From: an uncultured Neisseria sp.
GTDB taxonomy: Bacteria; Pseudomonadota; Gammaproteobacteria; Burkholderiales; Neisseriaceae
Length of the DNA stretch: 11,069 nucleotides
Assembly (NCBI GenBank): GCA_937919795.1
Contig: CALFOA010000016.1
Coordinates: forward strand, 1-11,069
Direction of reading: 5' to 3'
Under the pieces are notes generated by a model that saw only the letters and a list, made by a program, of their open reading frames with translations, searched no databases and had not been told where the DNA came from. The position numbers and the translations under genes are program-made. Numbering within the stretch: the first letter of the stretch is position 1; every line of letters begins with the position of its first letter. Shown piece by piece: positions 1-7,389 of this stretch.

Positions 1-1166
1 AAGCCTTAGATGCACTCTCTTCGATGGCCAACATCAGCGGCTACCGCGCGGTGATTGAAGCGGCCAATGCGTTCGGCCGTTTCTTTACCGGCCAGATTAC
101 CGCCGCCGGCAAGGTTCCGCCCGCACAAGTGCTGATTATCGGCGCAGGCGTGGCGGGCTTGGCAGCGATTGGTACCGCCAACTCATTGGGCGCTGTGGTA
201 AAAGCCTTCGATACCCGCTTGGAAGTAGCCGAGCAAATCGAATCAATGGGCGGTCAATTCCTGAAACTGGATTTCCCGCAAGAAACCGGTGGCAGCGGCG
301 ACGGCTACGCCAAAGTGATGAGCGAAGAATTTATCGCCGCCGAGATGAAGCTGTTTGCCGAACAAGCCAAAGAAGTCGACATCATCATCACCACCGCCGC
401 CATTCCCGGCAAACCCGCGCCTAAACTGATTACCCAAGAAATGGTGGCAAGCATGAAAGCCGGTTCGGTGATTGTCGATTTGGCAGCAGCCACCGGCGGC
501 AACTGCGAGCTGACCCGCCCGGGCGAGCTGTATGTGACCGACAACGGCGTAAAAATCATCGGCTACACCGATATGGCCAACCGCTTGGCAGGCCAGTCTT
601 CTCAGCTTTATGCCACTAATCTGGTTAACCTTTCAAAACTGCTCAGCCCGAATAAAGACGGCGAAATCACGCTGGATTTTGAAGACGTGATCATCCGCAA
701 TATGACGGTTACCCGCGATGGCGAAATCACTTTCCCGCCGCCTGCTATTCAGGTTTCTGCCGCACCACAACAACCGGCCGCGCAAGCCGCGCCGGTGGCT
801 AAACCCGAGCCGAAACCGGTGCCTACCTGGAAAAAACTTGCCCCCGCCGTAATCGGCGCGGTGCTGATTTTATGGATGGGCGCGGTGGCACCGGCAGCGT
901 TTTTAAACCACTTTATCGTGTTCGTCTTAGCCTGCGTGATTGGCTACTACGTGGTGTGGAACGTCTCGCACTCACTGCACACGCCCTTGATGTCGGTCAC
1001 CAACGCGATTTCCGGCATCATCGTGGTCGGCGCGCTGCTGCAAATCGGCCAAGGCAATACTTTTGTGTCGATCTTGGCGTTTATCGCGGTGCTGATTGCC
1101 AGCGTGAATATCTTCGGCGGTTTTTACGTTACCCGCCGCATGTTGAATATGTTCAGAAAGGGGTAA
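1..1166 (+). CDS. pntA: NAD(P) transhydrogenase subunit alpha, 3' part (5' end outside window)
   Basis: Alpha subunit of the inner-membrane proton-translocating transhydrogenase, which drives hydride transfer between NAD(H) and NADP(H) with the proton gradient. The frame is open from base 3 and reads [16 protein letters not shown], matching the interior of E. coli PntA; the ATG at 24 is an internal Met, and roughly 120 N-terminal residues lie upstream of the window. Visible parts: the NAD-binding dI domain with [11 protein letters not shown] (bases about 159-191) and AFDTR; the conserved KPAPKLIT and GSVIVDLAA stretches; a Pro/Ala-rich linker (about 745-825); then four membrane helices forming the alpha part of dII, including [18 protein letters not shown]. 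It ends FRKG-TAA, 4 nt before pntB, so the two are co-transcribed. No lesion is seen. Confidence 0.96.
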   Translation, partial: ALDALSSMANISGYRAVIEAANAFGRFFTGQITAAGKVPPAQVLIIGAGVAGLAAIGTANSLGAVVKAFDTRLEVAEQIESMGGQFLKLDFPQETGGSGDGYAKVMSEEFIAAEMKLFAEQAKEVDIIITTAAIPGKPAPKLITQEMVASMKAGSVIVDLAAATGGNCELTRPGELYVTDNGVKIIGYTDMANRLAGQSSQLYATNLVNLSKLLSPNKDGEITLDFEDVIIRNMTVTRDGEITFPPPAIQVSAAPQQPAAQAAPVAKPEPKPVPTWKKLAPAVIGAVLILWMGAVAPAAFLNHFIVFVLACVIGYYVVWNVSHSLHTPLMSVTNAISGIIVVGALLQIGQGNTFVSILAFIAVLIASVNIFGGFYVTRRMLNMFRKG

Positions 1167-1170
1167 GGTA

Positions 1171-2556
1171 ATGTCTCAAGGATTGGTAACTGCGGCCTAT
1201 ATCGTTGCCGCCATTCTGTTTATTTTCTCGCTGGCCGGTTTGTCGAAACAGGAAACCGCTAAAAACGGCTGCTATTTCGGCATCACCGGTATGGCGATTG
1301 CCTTGTTTGCCACCGTATTCAGCGAACAAACTTCCGGCTTCTTCTGGGTGATTCTCGCCATGGGCATCGGTGCCGCCATCGGTATCTACAAAGCCAAAAA
1401 AGTAGAGATGACCGAAATGCCCGAGCTGATTGCGCTGTTGCACAGCTTCGTCGGCTTGGCCGCGGTGTTGGTGGGCTTCAACAGCTTTATCGAACCGGGC
1501 GATGTGGGTGCCGATATGCACACCATTCATTTGATTGAAGTGTTTTTAGGCGTGTTTATCGGCGCGGTCACCTTCACCGGCTCAATTGTGGCGTTTGGCA
1601 AACTCAACGGCAAAATCAGCAGCTCGCCCTTGCAACTGCCCCACAAACACAAACTCAACCTCGCCGCTTTGGTGGTGTCGTTTATCTTGCTGATGGTGTT
1701 TGTCGGCGCAGACGGCAGCTGGTTTGCCCTGCTGCTGATGACCTTAATCGCCTTGGCCTTCGGCTGGCATTTGGTGGCTTCCATCGGCGGTGCCGATATG
1801 CCGGTAGTGGTATCCATGCTCAACTCGTATTCCGGCTGGGCGGCCGCTGCCGCAGGCTTTATGCTCGGCAATGATTTGCTGATTGTGACCGGCGCGCTGG
1901 TCGGCTCCAGCGGTGCGATTCTGTCGTACATCATGTGTAAAGCCATGAACCGCTCGTTTATTTCCGTGATTGCCGGTGGCTTCGGTACTGACGGTTCTGC
2001 TGCCGCATCGGGCAGCGAAGAAGTCGGCGAATACCGCGAAGTGAAACCTGCTGAAGTGGCCGAAATGCTAAAAGATGCCCACAGCGTGATCATCACCCCG
2101 GGCTACGGCATGGCGGTGGCTCAAGCGCAATATCCGGTGGCGGAAATCACCGACCTGCTGCGCAAAAACGGCACCGAAGTACGCTTCGGCATCCACCCCG
2201 TTGCCGGCCGCTTGCCCGGCCACATGAACGTGTTGCTGGCCGAAGCCAAAGTGCCTTACGACATCGTGTTGGAAATGGATGAAATCAATGATGATTTCCC
2301 TGAAACCGACGTGGTATTGGTGATCGGTGCCAACGATACGGTAAACCCCGCCGCGCAAACCGACCCCAACTCTCCGATTGCCGGTATGCCGGTATTGGAA
2401 GTGTGGAAGGCTAAAGAGGTGGTGGTGTTCAAACGCTCAATGAACACCGGCTACGCAGGCGTGCAAAATCCGCTCTTTTTCAACGAAAACAGCGTGATGT
2501 GCTTCGGCGATGCCAAAGCCACGGTGGATGAGATTTTGGCGGAATTGAAGAAGTAA
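1171..2556 (+). CDS. pntB: NAD(P) transhydrogenase subunit beta
   Basis: Beta subunit of the same complex: it carries most of the proton-translocating membrane domain (dII) and the NADP(H)-binding domain (dIII). At 461 residues it matches the E. coli protein (462). Residues 1-270 are mostly hydrophobic helices; His91, in [15 protein letters not shown], aligns with the essential beta-His91 of E. coli, and [13 protein letters not shown] (218-230) is conserved. dIII shows [15 protein letters not shown] (311-325), [14 protein letters not shown] (340-353), EMDEINDDF (368-376) and GANDTVNP (386-393), the nucleotide-binding loops. The start at 1171 has a GGGGTAAGG ribosome site just upstream and follows the pntA stop by 4 nt. 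A DUS hairpin lies 18 nt after the stop. Confidence 0.98.
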   Translation: MSQGLVTAAYIVAAILFIFSLAGLSKQETAKNGCYFGITGMAIALFATVFSEQTSGFFWVILAMGIGAAIGIYKAKKVEMTEMPELIALLHSFVGLAAVLVGFNSFIEPGDVGADMHTIHLIEVFLGVFIGAVTFTGSIVAFGKLNGKISSSPLQLPHKHKLNLAALVVSFILLMVFVGADGSWFALLLMTLIALAFGWHLVASIGGADMPVVVSMLNSYSGWAAAAAGFMLGNDLLIVTGALVGSSGAILSYIMCKAMNRSFISVIAGGFGTDGSAAASGSEEVGEYREVKPAEVAEMLKDAHSVIITPGYGMAVAQAQYPVAEITDLLRKNGTEVRFGIHPVAGRLPGHMNVLLAEAKVPYDIVLEMDEINDDFPETDVVLVIGANDTVNPAAQTDPNSPIAGMPVLEVWKAKEVVVFKRSMNTGYAGVQNPLFFNENSVMCFGDAKATVDEILAELKK

Positions 2557-2574
2557 ACCTTATTTGAAGTAAAC

Positions 2575-2610
2575 AAATGCCTGTCTGAAGAATGTTTCAG
2601 ACAGGCATTT
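2575..2610. terminator. Inverted DUS pair forming a bidirectional terminator
   Basis: TGCCTGTCTGAA at 2578-2589 and its reverse complement at 2596-2607 form a perfect 15-bp stem (2575-2589 with 2596-2610) around a 6-nt loop. Both stem flanks are A/T rich, with TTTT at 2608-2611 on the plus strand. It sits between the convergent pntB and SDR genes and can serve both. Inverted uptake-sequence pairs acting as terminators are well known in Neisseria; termination here is inferred. Confidence 0.8.
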
Positions 2611-2657
2611 TGATATTGGTGCTGGTTACAAAACCCGTTTCATCAATGATTGCACCA

Positions 2658-3341
2658 TTACCTGAACGGAAAAATCCGGCTGTGCGTTGCACGCGTTTTG
2701 TGCATCTGCCAAAACGCCTCAGCAATATCATCGGGATCAAGTGCTTGGGGGTGCTGATCTGCACCGGGTGTATTTTGTACGAAACCGGCCACCACCACTT
2801 CACCCAAATAAACGCCTTGTGCCGCTAGGCTTGATGCCAGCACAGCATTGGCTTTATGCTGCGCCGCTACCGAAACGGCGAGAATGCCATAGTCGCTCGC
2901 AAAAGTGTTGATGGCCGCATCATCCAGCGCCATCACGCCACTGGTGACCAGTACCGCGCCATGTTCGGCGGCCAGTTGAGGAAGCAGAGTTTGTACCGCT
3001 GCCAGATATTGCACCACACGCAGGTTCAGGCTGGCTGCCAGCGTATCGGGGGAAGCGGTCAGCAAACTGCCTTCCACATCCATAAACGCATTCCAGTGCA
3101 GAATGCCGATGCGCTCGGCAGCCAACCCGGCCAGCAAGTTTTGCAGCGCATGGGGATCGCTCAAGTCGCAAGCATGCGCCGTCGCCACCATGCCCTCTTG
3201 CTGCAAGCCAGCCACCGCGGCATCGAGTTTGTCTTGGCGGCGTGCCACCAGATGCAGCGGGTAGCCTTCGCGGCCAAAGCGCCGAGCCACGCTGTGACTG
3301 ATGCCGGGGCCATATCCACACAGCAACAGAGCGGGTTTCAT
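2658..3341 (-). CDS. Short-chain dehydrogenase/reductase family protein, atypical active site
   Basis: A 227-residue SDR-fold protein, probably cytoplasmic and NAD(P)-binding. The N-terminal beta strand and glycine-rich loop read LLLCGYGPGIS (5-15), followed by a typical basic turn LVARR (31-35), an acidic CDLSD (58-62) and WNAF (83-86) in the place of the usual NNAG. The serine of the active site is plausible (VTSG, Ser134), but the YxxxK catalytic pair is missing: Lys163 has Ala at the -4 position. It may therefore bind nucleotide without classic SDR catalysis. I chose the ATG at 3341 rather than the in-frame ATG at 3362, because it overlaps the preceding stop as ATGA with a GGGAG ribosome site in place. 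It is the last gene of a three-gene operon. Substrate unknown. Confidence 0.85.
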   Translation of the reverse strand: MKPALLLCGYGPGISHSVARRFGREGYPLHLVARRQDKLDAAVAGLQQEGMVATAHACDLSDPHALQNLLAGLAAERIGILHWNAFMDVEGSLLTASPDTLAASLNLRVVQYLAAVQTLLPQLAAEHGAVLVTSGVMALDDAAINTFASDYGILAVSVAAQHKANAVLASSLAAQGVYLGEVVVAGFVQNTPGADQHPQALDPDDIAEAFWQMHKTRATHSRIFPFR

Positions 3342-3748
3342 TCGTTCACTCCCAGCGCCCATTCCAGCGCGGCGGTATCTTCGTAGAAGTGGTACAGCGC
3401 CAGCTTACCAGCTTCATCAAACTTCATCACCAGCGCCCAATCGCTGGCAAAGGGGCGGCCGGTGGCTCGGGCGATGTGTTTCAAACGCCCATACATCATC
3501 ACGTGCTGCCCTTGGGCGATGGTATCGTATATCTCAAACTCGCCCGGCTCCAGCATTTCGCCAAAAGCTTGGAAAAAATCAATGGCACCCGCATGGCCGC
3601 TATAACGTCCATAGGCACGCACTTGTTCGGAAGGTTCGGGGCGAGTGCTGATGAAAACCACATCTTCGGCGCAAGCCACCAATGCTTCGGGCAGTTTGCC
3701 GGTAAATATGTCGGCAAGAAATTGTTGTGCTTGAGTTTGATAAGTCAT
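3338..3748 (-). CDS. NTF2-like / SnoaL-like small protein
   Basis: A 136-residue protein with the general pattern of the NTF2/SnoaL-like cone fold: an N-terminal helix pair (QAQQFLADIFTGKLPEALVACAEDVVF), then GHAGAIDFFQAFGEMLEPGEFEIYDTIAQG, and beta strands such as HVMMYGRLKHIARATGRPF and WALVMKFDEAGKLALYHFYED. Many relatives are annotated as nuclear transport factor 2 family or ketosteroid isomerase-like proteins. They may be enzymes or ligand-binding modules, so no reaction can be assigned. The start has AGAGAG 7-12 nt upstream. It lies 11 nt after the MDR gene and shares ATGA with the SDR gene, which implies translational coupling. Family assignment is by fold pattern, hence moderate confidence. 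Confidence 0.8.
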   Translation of the reverse strand: MTYQTQAQQFLADIFTGKLPEALVACAEDVVFISTRPEPSEQVRAYGRYSGHAGAIDFFQAFGEMLEPGEFEIYDTIAQGQHVMMYGRLKHIARATGRPFASDWALVMKFDEAGKLALYHFYEDTAALEWALGVNE

Positions 3749-3759
3749 AATGTTCTCTC

Positions 3760-4749
3760 TTAGTTAAGGAAATTAGAAAAAGTGAGCTTGCCGATGGTGT
3801 GTCCCTCATTCAGCAGCTCCAGTGCCTGCTGCACATGCTGTGCACACAGCGGGCCGAGACAGCGGGTTTGCGTGCTGCGCAAAAGGCCTTCGTCTAGCCA
3901 ACTGCTGACTTGGTTGAGAATCTGCCCTTGTGTAAGCCTGTCTGAAGGCTGAAACAGCGGTTTAGTAAACATATATTCCCAGTGAAAAGACAAGCTCTTT
4001 TGCATCAATGGGTTGAGATCTATCGGAGCAGCCAACGGCACGATACAAGCGATGTGGCCGAAAGGCTGCATCTGCGGTAATAACGCTTGCAAGTGGGCAT
4101 CAGGATGGCTGGTGAACACCGCGTGGCTAACGGCTTCGGGCAATTGTTCTGCAAGCGGGCGGCTGTGGTCGATCACCCGATGTGCTCCTAATTCTAAGCA
4201 CCAATCGCGCGACTCAGCCCGTGAGGCGCTGGCGATGATTTCCACATCCGGCAATCGTTTGGCCAGTTGGATCAATTGCGAACCCACTCCGCCGGCACCG
4301 CCCAAAATCAGCAGCCTGCCACCTTCAAGACAAAATTTTTCGTGCAGCAATTCCCACGCGGTCAATACCGTTAAGGGCATAGCGGCAGCTTCCGCTGCAC
4401 TCAAATTCACTGGCTTTCTGCCAACCAGCTCGGCACGCACGGCTTGGTATTGAGCAAAACAGCCGGCGCGGGACACATCACCTGCGTAATACACGGTATC
4501 GCCCACAGAAAAATCACGTACTGCCTCGCCGATTTGAACCACTGTGCCGCAAGCGTCAAAACCCAAAATATTAATCGCCGGATTCTCCCGTGCACGCATC
4601 AGCAGCCGCTGGTCAGCCGGATTGATGGCCGCCGCCTCTACCCGCACCAGCACATCTTGTGCACCCACCTCCGGCAACGGCAGCATGGCATCTTTGAGTT
4701 TAAAATCGTTGGCGCGGTCAATCACCACCGCTTTCATCAGTGTTGGCAT
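3760..4749 (-). CDS. Medium-chain dehydrogenase, quinone oxidoreductase-like (zinc-free)
   Basis: A 329-residue medium-chain dehydrogenase/reductase. The N-terminal GroES-like half shows MKAVVIDR, VLVRVEAAAINPAD (33-46), GFDACGTVVQIG (63-74) and VGDTVYYAG (82-90); the Rossmann half has GGAGGVGSQLIQLAK (150-164). The GHE zinc-site motif of true alcohol dehydrogenases is replaced by GFD, and the catalytic-zinc Cys is Asn in INPAD. It thus resembles NAD(P)H:quinone oxidoreductases or the zinc-type-alcohol-dehydrogenase-like family (TIGR02817 from memory), named for zinc but lacking ligands. The ATG at 4749 is preceded by GCGGAG at good distance; an alternative Met lies four residues in. First gene of the operon and divergent from a LysR regulator, so probably controlled by it. 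Substrate unknown, perhaps a quinone or an alpha,beta-unsaturated carbonyl. Confidence 0.92.
   Translation of the reverse strand: MPTLMKAVVIDRANDFKLKDAMLPLPEVGAQDVLVRVEAAAINPADQRLLMRARENPAINILGFDACGTVVQIGEAVRDFSVGDTVYYAGDVSRAGCFAQYQAVRAELVGRKPVNLSAAEAAAMPLTVLTAWELLHEKFCLEGGRLLILGGAGGVGSQLIQLAKRLPDVEIIASASRAESRDWCLELGAHRVIDHSRPLAEQLPEAVSHAVFTSHPDAHLQALLPQMQPFGHIACIVPLAAPIDLNPLMQKSLSFHWEYMFTKPLFQPSDRLTQGQILNQVSSWLDEGLLRSTQTRCLGPLCAQHVQQALELLNEGHTIGKLTFSNFLN
3935..3946 (+). repeat. Imperfect DNA uptake sequence inside the MDR gene
   Basis: AGCCTGTCTGAA matches the eight perfect copies elsewhere at 11 of 12 positions; only the first base differs (A for T). On the coding strand it encodes part of QPSDRL. 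It is a single, unpaired copy and the only near-match I found inside a gene in this window. Confidence 0.55.
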
Positions 4750-4909
4750 TTTTTAGTTCTCCGCAAACTAAGCCACCGTTTTTTGGGAAGCTTTTTCATC
4801 ATTACCTATTTGAATGAGTGAAAACAGTATGAACGGATTTTAAAAAAACAAAAATACGATAAACTGGCAATAAATGATCATTTTTGCACAATAAAGAAAG
4901 AAGACAGCT
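4750..4909. promoter_or_regulatory. Divergent promoter region between the MDR operon and its LysR regulator
   Basis: A 160-nt, strongly A/T-rich spacer between two divergent starts, the usual place for LysR-type operators. AAATGATCATTT at 4872-4883 is a perfect 12-bp palindrome 26 nt upstream of the lysR ATG and is the best operator candidate. On the minus strand, TTGTTT followed after 16 nt by TACTGT is a possible but weak -35/-10 pair for the operon. The ribosome sites are AAGAAG before the regulator and GCGGAG before the MDR gene. Promoter positions are guesses; the palindrome is read directly. Confidence 0.5.
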
Positions 4910-5782
4910 ATGCCAGCGGTGACACATTTAGACTGGAACGATGTCCACCACTTCGTTACCTTAGTAGAACAGGAAACGCTAACAGCGGCATCAGAGGTAC
5001 TGGATGTCCAACACAGCACCGTATCGCGGCGGATCATGCAATTGGAAGCCAGCCTCGGCCTGCGTTTATTTGATCGCATCGGTAAGCGTTATTTGCTAAC
5101 CGAAGACGGTGAACGCCTGTATATGCAGGCGCGGGAACTGAGCAAGAATATAGCGGTTTTTCAGCGGCTGGCACGCGAGCAACGCGAAGCGGTAACTGAA
5201 GTAGCGATCAGCATGCCACCGGTGGTACTGCGCTGGCTGCTGTCGCCTCATTTATCCGCCTTTTATGCGCAGCACCCACGCATTCGCCTGTTGCTACAAA
5301 GCAGTGCGCAGCTGAGTAACTTGCACGAGCGGCAGGCTGATATTGCTTTGCGCCTGTTGCGCCCTGAAGCCAATGATCTGGTGGTGCGCCGTTTGCGCCC
5401 TCTCCGTTTCGGCTTTTATGCCGATGCCGGCTATCTACACCGCAATGCACGTGCCGATTGGCGGTTTCTAACCCTATCCACGCAAAACCCGTTAAGCCAC
5501 TGGGCTCAAGACATCATCGGCAACCAACCGATCACTCTGGCCTGCAACGATTTTGAAGTCATCAAGCAAAGTACTGCTGCCGGATTGGGCATCGGTTTTC
5601 TACCGCAAGACAGCATGCAGCCGCAAGACAGCTTGCTGCCAATAGCGGTTCGGGGCGAAATTCCTGAAATACACGAAGAAACTCTGTATCTGGTGATGCA
5701 CGAGGATGTGCGCCGTTCGCAGAAAGTGAGAGCGGTAGCGGATTTTTTGGTAGAGGTTTTGACAGATTCATCGAACGCTTAA
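4910..5782 (+). CDS. LysR-family transcriptional regulator
   Basis: A 290-residue LysR-type regulator. The N-terminal winged helix-turn-helix covers about residues 8-66: DWNDVHHFVTLVEQETLTAA, then EVLDVQHSTVSRRIMQLEASLGLRLFDR in the diagnostic order, with LTEDGERLY (63-71) ending the wing. The rest is the periplasmic-binding-like effector domain, with CNDFEVIKQSTAAGLGIGFLP near the end, typical of the ligand-sensing half. The ATG at 4910 has AAGAAG upstream. It is divergent from the MDR/NTF2/SDR operon, so it most likely regulates that operon and itself. The inducer cannot be read from the sequence. It is followed by a DUS hairpin that separates it from lrgB. Confidence 0.95.
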   Translation: MPAVTHLDWNDVHHFVTLVEQETLTAASEVLDVQHSTVSRRIMQLEASLGLRLFDRIGKRYLLTEDGERLYMQARELSKNIAVFQRLAREQREAVTEVAISMPPVVLRWLLSPHLSAFYAQHPRIRLLLQSSAQLSNLHERQADIALRLLRPEANDLVVRRLRPLRFGFYADAGYLHRNARADWRFLTLSTQNPLSHWAQDIIGNQPITLACNDFEVIKQSTAAGLGIGFLPQDSMQPQDSLLPIAVRGEIPEIHEETLYLVMHEDVRRSQKVRAVADFLVEVLTDSSNA

Positions 5783-5860
5783 TGGGATGTTTTGATCGAG
5801 GCTTTGAAACATTGCGCCAAGCCTGTGTACAAATATAGCGATACTGTGTTGAATACTAAT

Positions 5861-5904
5861 AATGCCTGTCTGAAAACTCGCAAACTTGTTTTCAGACAGG
5901 CATT
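5861..5904. terminator. Inverted DUS pair, bidirectional terminator
   Basis: TGCCTGTCTGAA at 5863-5874 and its reverse complement at 5891-5902 lie in a perfect stem of at least 16 bp (5861-5876 with 5889-5904); one more C-G pair closes a loop of about 10 nt. It is followed on the plus strand by TTAA. It lies between the convergent lysR and lrgB genes, so it can end both transcripts. Termination is inferred from structure and position. Confidence 0.78.
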
Positions 5905-5911
5905 TTAATCC

Positions 5912-6607
5912 TCAACTCACTCCCATTAAAGGTAACAATATCGGCACCAATATCGCAGTTAAAATGCCGTTAAAAATCAGCCCTAAGCTCGCGTAGGCGG
6001 CGAATTTACGGCCGCGCTCCAGCGAAGCGGCAATGCCCATGGCGTGCGAAGCGGTGCCAATGGAAATACCTTGTGACATCGGTCGGTTCACCGTACTCAC
6101 GCTCATGATGCGATAGCCCACCATTTGGCCGCTCATGCCGGCGATGATCACGGTAGCCGCGGTAATCGCCGGGATGCCGCCGACGCTGTTGGTGATTTCG
6201 ATGGCGATCGGGTTAGTCACCGATTTAGAAGCAAGGCTCAGCAGTACGTCGTTGCCCGCTCCCATCCATTTGGCAATGTACACGCCGCTCACGATGCCCG
6301 CTACGCTGCCCGCGCCTTGCGACACCAGAATCGGCAGCCATTGCTTGCGGATTTTGTCCCAATTCAAATACAGCGGCAGCGCCAGCCCAACCACCGCCGG
6401 TTTGAGCCAAAAGTCGATAAACTGGGCGGCTTCGTGATAGCGCTCATAGGAAATGCCAAAAACTTTTAAGTAAACAATCAGGCTCACGGTGCTCAGCAGC
6501 ACGGGGTTGAACCACACGCTGCCTGTGCGAGCGCGCAAAGTGTTGGCCAGCCAATAAATGCTTACGGTCAGCCACAGCAAAACCATCGGATGTTGCAGCA
6601 TTTCCAT
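5912..6607 (-). CDS. lrgB: LrgB/CidB family membrane protein
   Basis: An integral membrane protein of the LrgB family (E. coli relative YohK). With the start chosen here it has 231 residues, the same length as YohK. Conserved signatures are LKPAVVGLALPLY (68-80), SKSVTNPIAIEI (127-138), GGIPAITA (143-150) and GTASHAMGIA (184-193), and several hydrophobic helices fill the rest. The family was first described as a holin/antiholin partner affecting autolysis and was later linked to pyruvate transport in some Gram-positive bacteria; either role would be inference here. I prefer the ATG at 6607, which overlaps the lrgA stop as TAATG and has GAGG 8 nt upstream. The longer in-frame ATG at 6625 would give 237 residues and has no good ribosome site. 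Confidence 0.93.
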   Translation of the reverse strand: MEMLQHPMVLLWLTVSIYWLANTLRARTGSVWFNPVLLSTVSLIVYLKVFGISYERYHEAAQFIDFWLKPAVVGLALPLYLNWDKIRKQWLPILVSQGAGSVAGIVSGVYIAKWMGAGNDVLLSLASKSVTNPIAIEITNSVGGIPAITAATVIIAGMSGQMVGYRIMSVSTVNRPMSQGISIGTASHAMGIAASLERGRKFAAYASLGLIFNGILTAILVPILLPLMGVS

Positions 6608-6942
6608 TAGCGTTTCCTCATCCATTCATGGCTTTTGCCGGTCACAAACAACACGATAAAAGTGCTGAGCAAAGTGGAAAGCAGAATCGACCAAAAATCG
6701 CGGGCGATTACATCGAGATAGCTCATCACCGCCACGCAGGGCGGTACCAGAAACAAGGCCAGATTGGCCATCATCACGTCCACCATTTTCTGCAACTGGG
6801 CGGGCTTCACCCAACCGAATTGCAAAGCGGCAAACAAACAGCCCATGCCGACCACGCTGCCGGGCAATTGAATGCCGCTGAAATAAACCACCGCTTCGCC
6901 CAAGGCCAGGCAGCCGAAAATAATGCTTAAGGCCAATATCAT
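6607..6942 (-). CDS. lrgA: LrgA/CidA family holin-like protein
   Basis: A 111-residue, four-helix membrane protein of the LrgA/CidA family. Signatures seen: LALGEAVVYFSGIQLPGSVVGMGCLF (the family's PGSVIGM region), VKPAQLQ, and LALFLVPPCVAVMSYLDVI, corresponding to the conserved LFFVPAGVGVM stretch. It ends HEWMRKR in the cytosol. The stop overlaps the lrgB start, as is normal for the pair, which acts as one membrane system. The ATG at 6942 is the first in frame; the ribosome site is weak (GCGAG about 10 nt upstream). The region upstream contains an 80-nt inverted repeat. Confidence 0.93.
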   Translation of the reverse strand: MILALSIIFGCLALGEAVVYFSGIQLPGSVVGMGCLFAALQFGWVKPAQLQKMVDVMMANLALFLVPPCVAVMSYLDVIARDFWSILLSTLLSTFIVLFVTGKSHEWMRKR

Positions 6943-6985
6943 GATTTACACTCGCTTTATGGGTTATCCAATGCTACACACCGTA

Positions 6986-7065
6986 TCGTCATACTCGGGC
7001 TTGACCCGAGTATCTTGCTTTTCAAGGAAAACAGGAGATGCTCGGGTCAAGCCCGAGCATGACGA
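6986..7065. repeat. 80-nt inverted-repeat element (REP/MITE-like)
   Basis: The ends TCGTCAT (6986-6992) and ATGACGA (7059-7065) are reverse complements. Next to them are two inner palindromes, ATACTCGGG-CTTGA-CCCGAGTAT (6991-7013) and ATGCTCGGG-TCAAG-CCCGAGCAT (7038-7060), which are near reverse complements of each other, one substitution per arm. TTTTC-AAG-GAAAA closes the centre. The whole can fold as one long imperfect hairpin or as two short ones. Similar CGTCAT...CTCGGGCTTGACCCGAG sequences are familiar dispersed repeats in many bacterial genomes. No transposase is present. It sits in the lrgA upstream region. Confidence 0.8.
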
Positions 7066-7091
7066 AAGTGGTTATTTTGAAGTTCATCAAC

Positions 7092-7134
7092 TACAATGCC
7101 TGTCTGAAAAAAACTTTTTCAGACAGGCATTGTA
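7092..7134. terminator. Inverted DUS pair, long perfect hairpin
   Basis: TGCCTGTCTGAA at 7097-7108 and its reverse complement at 7118-7129 lie in a perfect 20-bp stem (7092-7111 with 7115-7134) with a 3-nt loop. This is the longest stem of the four hairpins. It lies 28 nt past the stop of the 71-residue gene on the minus strand and upstream of lrgA, so it probably terminates the NlpC/P60 transcript. Beyond the stem there is no clear U-tract on that strand. Confidence 0.75.
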
Positions 7135-7162
7135 TGCTGTTTTCTTGTTTATCAAAACCGGC

Positions 7163-7378
7163 TTACTTGCTATAAGGATTTTCCAAACCTTCAATCAGTT
7201 TAGCCAAATAGTCGCGCAGTTGCGCTTCGCCGCAGCCCATGAGCAGCGCATCTTCAAAAGCATCTTGCGCCACGCTGTAGAGCTCGTTCATGTTTTCGCT
7301 CATCACCTTCACTTTTTCAGTGCAGGAAATGATGCTTCCGTCATCCGCGTACCACTTCGGAATATCGGGCATACTCAT
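7163..7378 (-). CDS. Small hypothetical protein (71 aa)
   Basis: An unrecognised 71-residue protein, acidic and probably cytosolic, with no signal peptide or membrane helix. It starts MSMPDIPKWYADDGSIISC and continues with helix-favouring sequence, including EDALLMGCGEAQLRDYLAKL; Cys19 and Cys49 are its only cysteines. I have a recollection of similar small PKWYADDGS-type proteins of about 70 residues in Betaproteobacteria, unverified. It is likely real: AAGGAAG lies 6-8 nt before the ATG, it follows the NlpC/P60 stop by 11 nt on the same strand, and a DUS hairpin ends the unit right after it. No function is assigned. Confidence 0.8.
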   Translation of the reverse strand: MSMPDIPKWYADDGSIISCTEKVKVMSENMNELYSVAQDAFEDALLMGCGEAQLRDYLAKLIEGLENPYSK

Positions 7379-7389
7379 GTTTTACTTCC

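Noticed and set aside
24..26. ATG at 24 as the start of pntA
   Set aside because: The frame continues upstream to the window edge with residues matching the PntA interior, so this is an internal Met of a gene cut by the window.
872..1171. 99-codon plus-strand frame over the 3' end of pntA
   Set aside because: Arg-rich out-of-frame translation within a well-conserved pntA region; a shadow.
1527..2096. 189-codon minus-strand frame inside pntB
   Set aside because: Antisense to a fully conserved PntB sequence, with no recognisable motifs; it reflects GC-biased codon use.
2856..3386. 176-codon plus-strand frame opposite the SDR gene
   Set aside because: Gln/His-rich antisense translation with no domain, while the opposite strand encodes a clear SDR with a coupled start.
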